Source: an uncultured Spirochaetales bacterium
GTDB lineage: Bacteria; Spirochaetota; Spirochaetia; Sphaerochaetales; Sphaerochaetaceae
Reading direction: 5' to 3'
DNA: 64,000 bases
Assembly: GCA_949293335.1 (NCBI GenBank)
Contig: CASFDA010000013.1
Coordinates: 124,001 to 188,000 of the forward strand
Part shown: in pieces, positions 57,589 to 64,000 of the stretch
How the letters are laid out: the number at the start of each line of letters is the position of its first letter
How positions within the stretch are numbered: position 1 is the first letter of the stretch
The notes under the pieces: model-generated
Databases searched by the model: none
What the model was told of the DNA's origin: nothing
The model's input: the letters and a program-made list of their open reading frames with translations, nothing else
Program-made: the position numbers and the translations under genes

Positions 57589-59228
57589 ACAAGACATATT
57601 ACATCTGCAAGTACACCCCTATTGAAATATTGGAAGCGATGGGTGCGGATCCTGTACTTCTCGAGGATATGGTTGATGATTTTTCACTTTCAGATCAGTA
57701 TGCACATCCGAATCTTTGTGGATATGGCAAAGCAATTCTTGAATTGTGCCTGAGGAATGATATCAGGGAATTGGTTCTTGTAAGTTGTTGTGATTCCATC
57801 AGAAGTGTCTATGACATTCTCAGGGAACGTGGTAATTTCGATTTCCTCTTCATGATGGACATTCTTCATAACGATCCAGAATGTTCGAAAGAGAGAATGA
57901 AGAAGGAAATCATGCGCCTTGTCAGAGAATATGGTGAGTATAGGAAAAGAACTTTCGACAAAGAGGCATTCCTTGCTTCCTTTTCTCCTGAGATGCGTCC
58001 CTCTGCTGATTATATAAGTGTACTGGGAGGAAGGGTTGGACCGGAACTATTTTCAATGATTTCTTCGACCATGTCACTTGAAGTGAAGAATGATACATGC
58101 GTACACAACAGATTCATTCCAAGACCTGCGGAAGATATGGATTTTGATTCTCTGCTTACATGGTATTCAGAGGCTCTTCTTTCCCAAATCCCATGCATGA
58201 GGATGAGTGATCCAATAGGCCGCAGGAGATTGTTTCTTGATGAGCACATAAAAGGAGTGATCTATCATACGGTGAAATTCTGCGATTACTATAATTTCGA
58301 GTACTCGGATCTTCGCAGAGAAATTACCGTTCCGATGCTCAAGATCGAATCTGATTATACGATCAGATCAAGCGGACAGTTGAAGACACGTCTTGAAGCA
58401 TTCAATGAGAGCCTTAGTGGAATAAGTGAGAAGAGAGGGAGCAAAATGAAGGGAAAAGGATATTTTGTAGGAATAGATAGCGGATCTGCTAGTACAGATG
58501 TCGTCATCCTCGACAAGGACAAGAATATAGTTTCTACTGCTGTGAAACCGACTGGTGCAGGGGCAAACAAAGGTGCGGAGAGGGCTCTTGATGAGGCACT
58601 GGAGAAGGCTCATCTGACACATGATGATATTGATGCAATAGTGACAACTGGATATGGCCGTGGTGCGATTGAGGGAGGAAATGAATCTATAACTGAAATC
58701 ACTTGCCATGCGAAGGGTGCATTTTTCCTTGATCCTGGCGTAAGGACCATAATTGATATCGGGGGCCAGGACAGCAAGGTGATACTGCTTGATGACAGTG
58801 GATCTGTAGTCAATTTTGTCATGAATGACAAATGTGCAGCAGGAACAGGACGTTTTCTTGAGCTTATGGCGCGTACGCTTGAACTTCCGCTGGATAAGAT
58901 GAGTGCCATCGGTCTTGACTGGAAGGAGGATGTCGTCATTTCAAGCATGTGCACAGTTTTCGCCGAATCCGAGGTCGTTTCCCTGATTGCCCAGAACAAG
59001 AGACCGGAGGATATAGTGCATGGCCTTAATCGGGCTGTGAGTTCCAAGACATACGCACTTGTAAAGAGAGTGGGGGGCAAGGAAAAATACATGATGACAG
59101 GAGGAGTATCAAAGAACAAGGGTGTTGCCACAGAGCTTGAGAAACTTCTTTCTTCGAAGCTTCTCATCTCTGATCTCGCTCAGCTCAATGGCGCACTCGG
59201 AGCCGCTTTGTTTGCCCTTGAACTTTAG
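57585..59228 (+). CDS. dehydratase-subunit-like protein fused to a BadF/BcrA-type activase
   Basis: In this 547-residue protein, residues about 1-280 look like a degenerate beta subunit of the dehydratase (LVSCCDSIRSVYDILRERG, then SLLTWYSEALLSQIPCMRMS). Residues about 290-547 are the ASKHA-fold activase: GIDSGSASTDVVILD, the cluster-ligand DKCAAGTGRFLE and SSMCTVFAESE, and MMTGGVSKN. The activase normally hydrolyses ATP to inject an electron into the partner enzyme. Fusion suggests a fixed complex with the preceding gene product. Confidence 0.8.
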   Translation: MNKTYYICKYTPIEILEAMGADPVLLEDMVDDFSLSDQYAHPNLCGYGKAILELCLRNDIRELVLVSCCDSIRSVYDILRERGNFDFLFMMDILHNDPECSKERMKKEIMRLVREYGEYRKRTFDKEAFLASFSPEMRPSADYISVLGGRVGPELFSMISSTMSLEVKNDTCVHNRFIPRPAEDMDFDSLLTWYSEALLSQIPCMRMSDPIGRRRLFLDEHIKGVIYHTVKFCDYYNFEYSDLRREITVPMLKIESDYTIRSSGQLKTRLEAFNESLSGISEKRGSKMKGKGYFVGIDSGSASTDVVILDKDKNIVSTAVKPTGAGANKGAERALDEALEKAHLTHDDIDAIVTTGYGRGAIEGGNESITEITCHAKGAFFLDPGVRTIIDIGGQDSKVILLDDSGSVVNFVMNDKCAAGTGRFLELMARTLELPLDKMSAIGLDWKEDVVISSMCTVFAESEVVSLIAQNKRPEDIVHGLNRAVSSKTYALVKRVGGKEKYMMTGGVSKNKGVATELEKLLSSKLLISDLAQLNGALGAALFALEL

Positions 59229-60481
59229 ATGCGTTCTTTCTCCCGTAGCATTGTACGGACATAGTCTTCATATGTTTCGTCTCTTCGTATTCTGTATATG
59301 CCGTCATCATCTATAAGATATTCTGCGTGTCTCAGTTTTGCATTGTAATTGAATCCCATTGCATGTCCATGAGCCCCTGTGTCGTGAATGACTAGAATAT
59401 CTCCTTTCTCTATTTTCGGAAGCTTCCTGTCAATTGCGAATTTGTCGTTATTCTCGCATAAGGATCCTGTGACATCGTAGATGTGGTCGTTCGCCTTATC
59501 CTCTTTCCCCAATACAGTGATGTGATGATAAGAACCATAGAGCGCAGGTCGCATCAGGTCCGCCATCGATGCATCTACTCCCACGAAGTTCTTATATTTG
59601 TTTGCGACATGACGGACTTTCGTCACAAGAAACCCATAAGGTCCAGTTATGCACCTTCCACACTCAAAAGAGATTCTCAATCTGCCATAGCCACATTTTT
59701 CTATCATATTTCTGTAAAGCGAATGTATCTTCTCGGAAAGAGAATAGAAAGATATCTTCTCTTCTTCTGGGCGGTAGGGAATTCCTATTCCTCCTCCCAA
59801 ATCTATCTGTTCAATGTGAACACCAGCTTCTTTCTTTATCTTCCATACCAGGTCGAAGAGCATTCTGGCTGTCTCGACGATGTAATCTTCATTGAGCTCA
59901 TTCGAGGCTACCATTGTATGGAGATAGAAATGTTTTACCCCCTTTTCCTTTGCCCTTTTGTATGCAGGTATGATCTGATCATTTCTCAGGCCGTATTTTG
60001 CTTCTACAGGGTTTCCAATGATCACATTTCCTGTTCTTTCTTTTCCTGGGTTATAGCGGAATGATATCTTTTCTGGAAGTCTGCCTAGTACGCGTATCAC
60101 ATCATCGATATGAGTAATGTCATCAATATTGATAATCGCTTGCAGCTCATTTGCAAATGCGAATTCATCATCTGCAGTATCATTTGATGAAAACATTATC
60201 TTTTCGTCGCTGAATCCTGCTTCTTTTGCAAGCAGCAGCTCGGGAAGAGAAGAACAATCGGCCCCAAAACCGAGAGAGGAAAGAAGTGAAAGAATATGTA
60301 TATTCGGAAGCGCCTTGACAGCAAAGTAGTTAATGAAACCATCTGCCCATGAAAATGCGTTTTTCATTTCCTCTGCGTTCTTTCGTATCGCTCTTGCATC
60401 ATAAATGTGAAATGGTGTCCCCAGTTTATTCGAAAGCGAGAGAATAGTGCTGCTTTCAAGTGGTAGTCTCTTTTCACTCAT
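59225..60481 (-). CDS. lysA: diaminopimelate decarboxylase
   Basis: In this 418-residue protein the PLP lysine is in NYFAVKALPN and the glycine loop in LGGGIGIPYR. The C-terminus has the dimer-site motifs GRCITGPYG and HDTGAHGHAMGFNYN. It makes lysine from meso-diaminopimelate. It is the last gene of the leftward dap operon, starting 1 base after the dapL stop. Confidence 0.88.
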   Translation of the reverse strand: MSEKRLPLESSTILSLSNKLGTPFHIYDARAIRKNAEEMKNAFSWADGFINYFAVKALPNIHILSLLSSLGFGADCSSLPELLLAKEAGFSDEKIMFSSNDTADDEFAFANELQAIINIDDITHIDDVIRVLGRLPEKISFRYNPGKERTGNVIIGNPVEAKYGLRNDQIIPAYKRAKEKGVKHFYLHTMVASNELNEDYIVETARMLFDLVWKIKKEAGVHIEQIDLGGGIGIPYRPEEEKISFYSLSEKIHSLYRNMIEKCGYGRLRISFECGRCITGPYGFLVTKVRHVANKYKNFVGVDASMADLMRPALYGSYHHITVLGKEDKANDHIYDVTGSLCENNDKFAIDRKLPKIEKGDILVIHDTGAHGHAMGFNYNAKLRHAEYLIDDDGIYRIRRDETYEDYVRTMLREKERI

Positions 60482-61707
60482 CAGAAGTTCTCCTTGATCG
60501 AATCGAGTGCTGAAATCACATCTTCCCTGTGTCCGTAGGAAGAGATCCTCACATATCCTTCCCCGGCTTTTCCGAAACCTGATCCGGGTGTTACTGCAAC
60601 ATGTGCTTTCTCAAGCAGGAGATCGAAAAATTCCCAGCTCGAGAGGCCATCTGGGCATTTTGTCCATACATACGGGCTGTCGATTCCGCCGTAACACACG
60701 AGTCCGAGGTTCCTGATGACAGAAAGTATTATCCTGGCGTTCTCCTTGTAGTAGTTCACAAGAGATAAGCATTCTTTTCTCCCTTCTTCTTCCAGGGCTG
60801 CAAGGCCACCTGCTTGTGCTATGTTTGATGCACCATTGAAGAATGTGCATTCCCTTCTGTTCCATAGTCTGTTTATAGTCGCCTCGTCTCCATTCTCTAT
60901 CCTGAGTGTCTTTGGAACTACAGACCATCCGAGACGGACTCCAGTGAATCCTGCATTCTTTGAAAAAGAGTTTATTTCGATTGCAACTTCCTCAGCACCT
61001 TCGATTTCATATATCGAGTGCGGAATGTCTTTACTTTCAATGTAGTCTGAATACGCTGCATCGAATACTATTATTGCTTTCTCCCTTCTTGCATAATCGA
61101 TGAAATCTTTCAGCTCTTCTCTTGTCGCAACGGCACCTGTAGGGTTATTCGGGAAGCAGAGGTATATGAGATCTGCATGTCCACATGGAACTGATGCGAC
61201 AAATCGGTTTTCTGCATTCCCCTCAAGATAGATAAGTCCGTCATAAGAAGATGTCCTGTCATTGTAGTTCCTACTGTGCCCACCAGCCACATTTGAATCA
61301 ACATATACTGGATAAGCGGGATCCTGGATTGCAACAACCGAGTCTTTGCTGAAAATCTCCTGGATATTCGCCGCATCGCTCTTTGCCCCGTCTGAGACAA
61401 AGAATTCATCTGCCGACAGTTTTACTCCATATTCTTTCCTGTAGTGCATCATCAATGCATTTCTGAGGGATTCATCCCCTTGTTCATCTCCATAACCAGT
61501 GTATTCATTCCTATTTTGGAGCTTATTTATCTTATTTATCATTGCATTTGATATATATGGTGTCAGAGCCTCAGTTGTATTGCCTATGCTCAGTTTCTTT
61601 ACTTTCTCGCCTGCATGTTTTTCTTCCCACGCGCGTATTCGTTTTGCAACTTCAGGAAATAAATAACCAGTCTGCAGCTTCAAGAAGTCAGAGTTAGCTT
61701 TTGCCAT
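60481..61707 (-). CDS. dapL: LL-diaminopimelate aminotransferase
   Basis: In this 408-residue class I aminotransferase the PLP lysine is in NSFSKNAGFTGVRLG. The family features KLSIGNTTEALTP and YTGYGDEQGDESLRNAL near the start separate DapL from other aminotransferases. It converts tetrahydrodipicolinate directly to LL-diaminopimelate, skipping the acylated intermediates. It lies between dapA and lysA with no gaps. Confidence 0.9.
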   Translation of the reverse strand: MAKANSDFLKLQTGYLFPEVAKRIRAWEEKHAGEKVKKLSIGNTTEALTPYISNAMINKINKLQNRNEYTGYGDEQGDESLRNALMMHYRKEYGVKLSADEFFVSDGAKSDAANIQEIFSKDSVVAIQDPAYPVYVDSNVAGGHSRNYNDRTSSYDGLIYLEGNAENRFVASVPCGHADLIYLCFPNNPTGAVATREELKDFIDYARREKAIIVFDAAYSDYIESKDIPHSIYEIEGAEEVAIEINSFSKNAGFTGVRLGWSVVPKTLRIENGDEATINRLWNRRECTFFNGASNIAQAGGLAALEEEGRKECLSLVNYYKENARIILSVIRNLGLVCYGGIDSPYVWTKCPDGLSSWEFFDLLLEKAHVAVTPGSGFGKAGEGYVRISSYGHREDVISALDSIKENF

Positions 61708-62612
61708 CAGATTATTTCCTCCCTTATGTCGTTTTCCATTCTTTCTATGGCGTCATAAAGTTTTTGTCGGTGTTCTTCCTTTTCCAGCGGACAGAGTGGA
61801 AGGCGGAAGGATTCCCTGCAGAATCCCATTCTTGCCATTGCCGTCTTGATCGGTATCGGATTGGTTTCGATAAAACATAATGAGAAGAATTCACTGAACC
61901 ATGTGTTGATCTGATTTGCCTTTTCAAAATCGCCGGATAGCGCAGAATGTACCATTCTTGCCATTTGGCGTGGGAATAGGTTGGAAGCAACAGAGATCAC
62001 GCCATCTCCGCCACTCTTCATCAGGTCAAGTGCCAGATTATCATCGCCAGAGAGCACAGAGAAATCATCATTTGTCCTTTCAATAACAGTCTTCATCTGT
62101 TCGAGGGAACCTGATGCCTCTTTTACAGCAACAATATTCGGACATTCTTCTTCGAGGCGAACAAGTGTTTCTGTCTCGAGATTGATGCCGGTCCTTCCCT
62201 TGATATTGTAGAGGATGCAAGGGATCTTGACTGCTTCTGCAATTGCCTTGAAATGGAGATAAAGTCCCTTCTGTGTTGGCTTGTTGTAATAGGGATTCAC
62301 CAGCAATACAGCATCTGCTCCCGAATCTTCAGCGTGTTCCGAGAGTCTTATGGCTTCCCTGGTGCTATTGGATCCGGTACAGGCAATGACAGGAACCCTT
62401 CCATTTGCGATCTTGACGGTCTTTGCGATAACCCTGTCATGTTCTTCATGCGAAAGAGTAGGACTTTCTCCAGTTGTTCCGCATGGAACGAGTCCGTCAA
62501 TTCCCTCTTCGATCTGAACGTTTATTATCTTTTCCAGATTCTGATAATCAACGTTCCCTATCTCAGTAAAAGGTGTTATGAGCGCTGTGTATACTCCTCT
62601 GAATCTATTCAT
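61707..62612 (-). CDS. dapA: 4-hydroxy-tetrahydrodipicolinate synthase
   Basis: 301 residues from ATG 62612; the open frame upstream overlaps dapB and is not used. The start MNRFRGVYTALITPF, the Schiff-base Lys in IVAVKEASGS, CGTTGESPTL and YNIKGRTGINL (the Tyr and Arg site, here IKG instead of VPS) mark DapA. It condenses pyruvate with aspartate semialdehyde. Confidence 0.92.
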   Translation of the reverse strand: MNRFRGVYTALITPFTEIGNVDYQNLEKIINVQIEEGIDGLVPCGTTGESPTLSHEEHDRVIAKTVKIANGRVPVIACTGSNSTREAIRLSEHAEDSGADAVLLVNPYYNKPTQKGLYLHFKAIAEAVKIPCILYNIKGRTGINLETETLVRLEEECPNIVAVKEASGSLEQMKTVIERTNDDFSVLSGDDNLALDLMKSGGDGVISVASNLFPRQMARMVHSALSGDFEKANQINTWFSEFFSLCFIETNPIPIKTAMARMGFCRESFRLPLCPLEKEEHRQKLYDAIERMENDIREEII

Positions 62613-63369
62613 TCTGGTTCCCTCCAAACATTCCATTGGCAAAATCATCCATCGTGTAGATCCCGTCTTCCTGCATCTGTATCCATCTGGCGGCCAGTAT
62701 TGCCCCTTTTGCAAAACCACTTCTTGATCGCGCTGTATGGGTGATTGTGATCTCCGCATCATCATTGTCGATGAAAAGTGTGTGCATCCCTGTTTGCGAC
62801 CCGACCCGTATCGAGGAAACACAGAGTTCTTCTGGAGAAATTTTTCCGTCAAGGGGCATTGCCGCGATCTTTTTCTTTCGGCCAACCGTCTTCAATATCT
62901 CCCCGGCTGCCATCAATGCAGTTCCAGACGGTGCATCTGCCTTGTTCCTGTGATGGGATTCAAGGATCGCGATGTCATATTCTGGGAGGATATCCAGCAT
63001 TTTTCCGGCACTTTTTATGATGGCGAGGAACAAATATACGCTGATCGAGAAGTTGCCTGAGTAGATGAACTTTCTACGCATTCCTTCTGTTTCTTTTGCT
63101 ATCTCTTCAAGCTCGTCATACCATCCTGTAGTACCGATTACTGCAGGAAGTGCATTTTCTGCATATATCATGATGTGTTTTCTGACTGCTTCCATCGAAG
63201 AAAAATCGATCACAACATCAGCGTTCTTCAGACTTGCAGTATCCACATTGTGTGATGTGATGTGCTTGTCATTTGAAAATGGATCGATTATTGAGACAAC
63301 TTCACCTTCGCTCAAAAGGGAATGTATCATCTTTCCCATTTTTCCATATCCGACGATTGCTACCTTCAT
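62605..63369 (-). CDS. dapB: 4-hydroxy-tetrahydrodipicolinate reductase
   Basis: 254 residues from ATG 63369, chosen because GGAG lies 9 bases upstream; ATG 63378 would overlap that site. The NAD(P)-binding loop is GYGKMGKMI, and the catalytic motif is ESHHRNKADAPSGTA. It is the first gene of the dapB-dapA-dapL-lysA operon, overlapping dapA by 8 bases, and is preceded by three 20-bp-spaced repeats. Confidence 0.9.
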   Translation of the reverse strand: MKVAIVGYGKMGKMIHSLLSEGEVVSIIDPFSNDKHITSHNVDTASLKNADVVIDFSSMEAVRKHIMIYAENALPAVIGTTGWYDELEEIAKETEGMRRKFIYSGNFSISVYLFLAIIKSAGKMLDILPEYDIAILESHHRNKADAPSGTALMAAGEILKTVGRKKKIAAMPLDGKISPEELCVSSIRVGSQTGMHTLFIDNDDAEITITHTARSRSGFAKGAILAARWIQMQEDGIYTMDDFANGMFGGNQNE

Positions 63370-63402
63370 ATTGTTCATCTCCGAGTAGAAAAGTAGCAGA
63401 AA

Positions 63403-63453
63403 ATAACAAGTATGTCTATATTATAACAAATATGTTAATATAATAACAAATAT
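63403..63453. promoter_or_regulatory. three 20-bp-spaced repeats in the dap operon promoter
   Basis: ATAACAAGTAT (63403) and ATAACAAATAT (63423 and 63443) are exactly 20 bp apart, two helical turns. A minus-strand -10 box TATAAT (63425-63420) and a TTGTTA-like -35 box (63449-63444) lie within them. They look like an operator for a regulator that lines up on one face of the DNA. Confidence 0.6.
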
Positions 63454-63492
63454 AGTCAAAAATATGCCTTATGGGGGGCTCAAAAATCAATG

Positions 63493-64000
63493 TTACTGGA
63501 TTTCGATCACTTCAAGATCTTCTGGCACAATGACATTTTGGGAAAAGTATTCTTTTGCTTCCTTTGTATAGAGTTCCTTTCTGTTTCTTATGTTCTTGTC
63601 CTCTGTGTGGTAGAGGATAAGATTCCTGACATTCAGCTTCGTTGCAAGTTCCGCTGCGTCTTTTACTGTCGAATGATTTTTTTCATAAGGATGGAACACG
63701 TCCCTCTCTTCATATAGGCAGAAAGCCTCACTCATCAGGTAATCTGCGTTTCTGGCATATACTTCTTCTGCATCCATATAGGGCTCGTCGCCAAGACATG
63801 TTATCTTTTTCCCGTTCTTCACGAGCGAGAACCCGAATTGTTTTGCCTTTGTTGAGTGTATGTCAAAGAATGTGATCTTTCCCCCGAGAGTCTCCCGTTC
63901 TTCCCCGTCCTTCACCTCGACAAGGAAAATTCTTTTCCCGATATACTCAGTCTGGCTTTTCTGCAGGAGGAGGTGTGTCATCTCCATGAGTATGGATATG
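63493..64000 (-). CDS. metallo-beta-lactamase-fold protein, RNase Z-like (partial, 5' end cut off)
   Basis: The frame is open from the right edge, so at least 169 residues are seen. It has FFDIHSTKAKQFGFSL, KKITCLGDEPYMD and the late motif LILYHTEDKN with the C-terminal metal His. The H-x-H-x-D motif must lie to the right. This resembles a tRNA 3'-processing or related hydrolase. It ends 12 bases after the dap upstream region begins. Confidence 0.7.
   Translation of the reverse strand, partial: ISILMEMTHLLLQKSQTEYIGKRIFLVEVKDGEERETLGGKITFFDIHSTKAKQFGFSLVKNGKKITCLGDEPYMDAEEVYARNADYLMSEAFCLYEERDVFHPYEKNHSTVKDAAELATKLNVRNLILYHTEDKNIRNRKELYTKEAKEYFSQNVIVPEDLEVIEIQ

Noticed and set aside
63369-63420. 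Lysine riboswitch before dapB
   Set aside because: The predicted leader is only about 45 bases, far too short for that aptamer.

Overview
The window is a bacterial chromosome segment carrying one complete-looking temperate siphovirus-type prophage. The flanking genes encode lysine biosynthesis through LL-diaminopimelate aminotransferase, an NFACT/RqcH protein, a YicC - cytidylate kinase-like - omega - MiaA cluster, an MGDG-synthase-type glycosyltransferase and 2-hydroxyacyl-CoA dehydratase/activase proteins. This suggests an anaerobe, and a spirochaete of the Sphaerochaeta/Treponema kind is my best guess. No 16S gene is present, so this is inference.

Layout: 1-4499 is a leftward metal-uptake operon (ABC importer, a methyltransferase-like protein, a ZIP transporter), followed by an acetyltransferase gene. 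The prophage runs from about 5177 to 44240. It lies in the 3' end of a cation-efflux (CDF) gene, and an 11-bp core (GTAATCTGGAT) is present at both junctions. Arm-type integrase sites (TTGCCCAC at 11-bp spacing) lie just inside each end. Prophage order: integrase, small membrane peptides and a ribbon-helix-helix protein (5.3-7.0 kb); an AT-rich block with a DUF3800 protein and its structured leader, an exonuclease-BRCT protein and a CI-like repressor (7.1-10.0 kb); Cro-like and early genes (10.1-11.5 kb); recombination/replication genes ending in a TGCCAA iteron array (11.9-18.5 kb); nuclease, methyltransferase and many small genes (18.5-22.8 kb); two type I toxin-antitoxin-like modules (22.8-23.6 kb); packaging and head (23.6-31.4 kb); tail with a programmed frameshift (31.4-39.6 kb); a tail-fibre-tip shufflon with its own tyrosine recombinase (39.3-42.4 kb); and a lysis-type cassette (42.5-44.0 kb).

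The most interesting system is the shufflon. The last ~90 codons of the 1570-residue tail tip/fibre protein form an exchangeable tip. Four further tips, one inverted, lie downstream. Every tip begins with the same 12-bp site, TAGTAGCGGTTA, and the inverted tip abuts a XerC/D-like recombinase gene. A tail-fibre chaperone gene travels with tip 1. A third toxin-antitoxin-like module sits between tips 2 and 3, where it could penalise loss of the array.

Right of the prophage (44.2-64.0 kb) are the CDF transporter, a glycolipid synthase, a PfkB kinase, the yicC-rpoZ-miaA cluster, an NFACT protein, FolC, an aldo/keto reductase, tRNA-Arg(TCT), dehydratase/activase genes and the dapB-dapA-dapL-lysA operon. 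The prophage structural and replication genes look richer in G+C than the flanks. The 7.1-10.3 kb block and 32.4-32.9 kb are AT-rich patches inside it.
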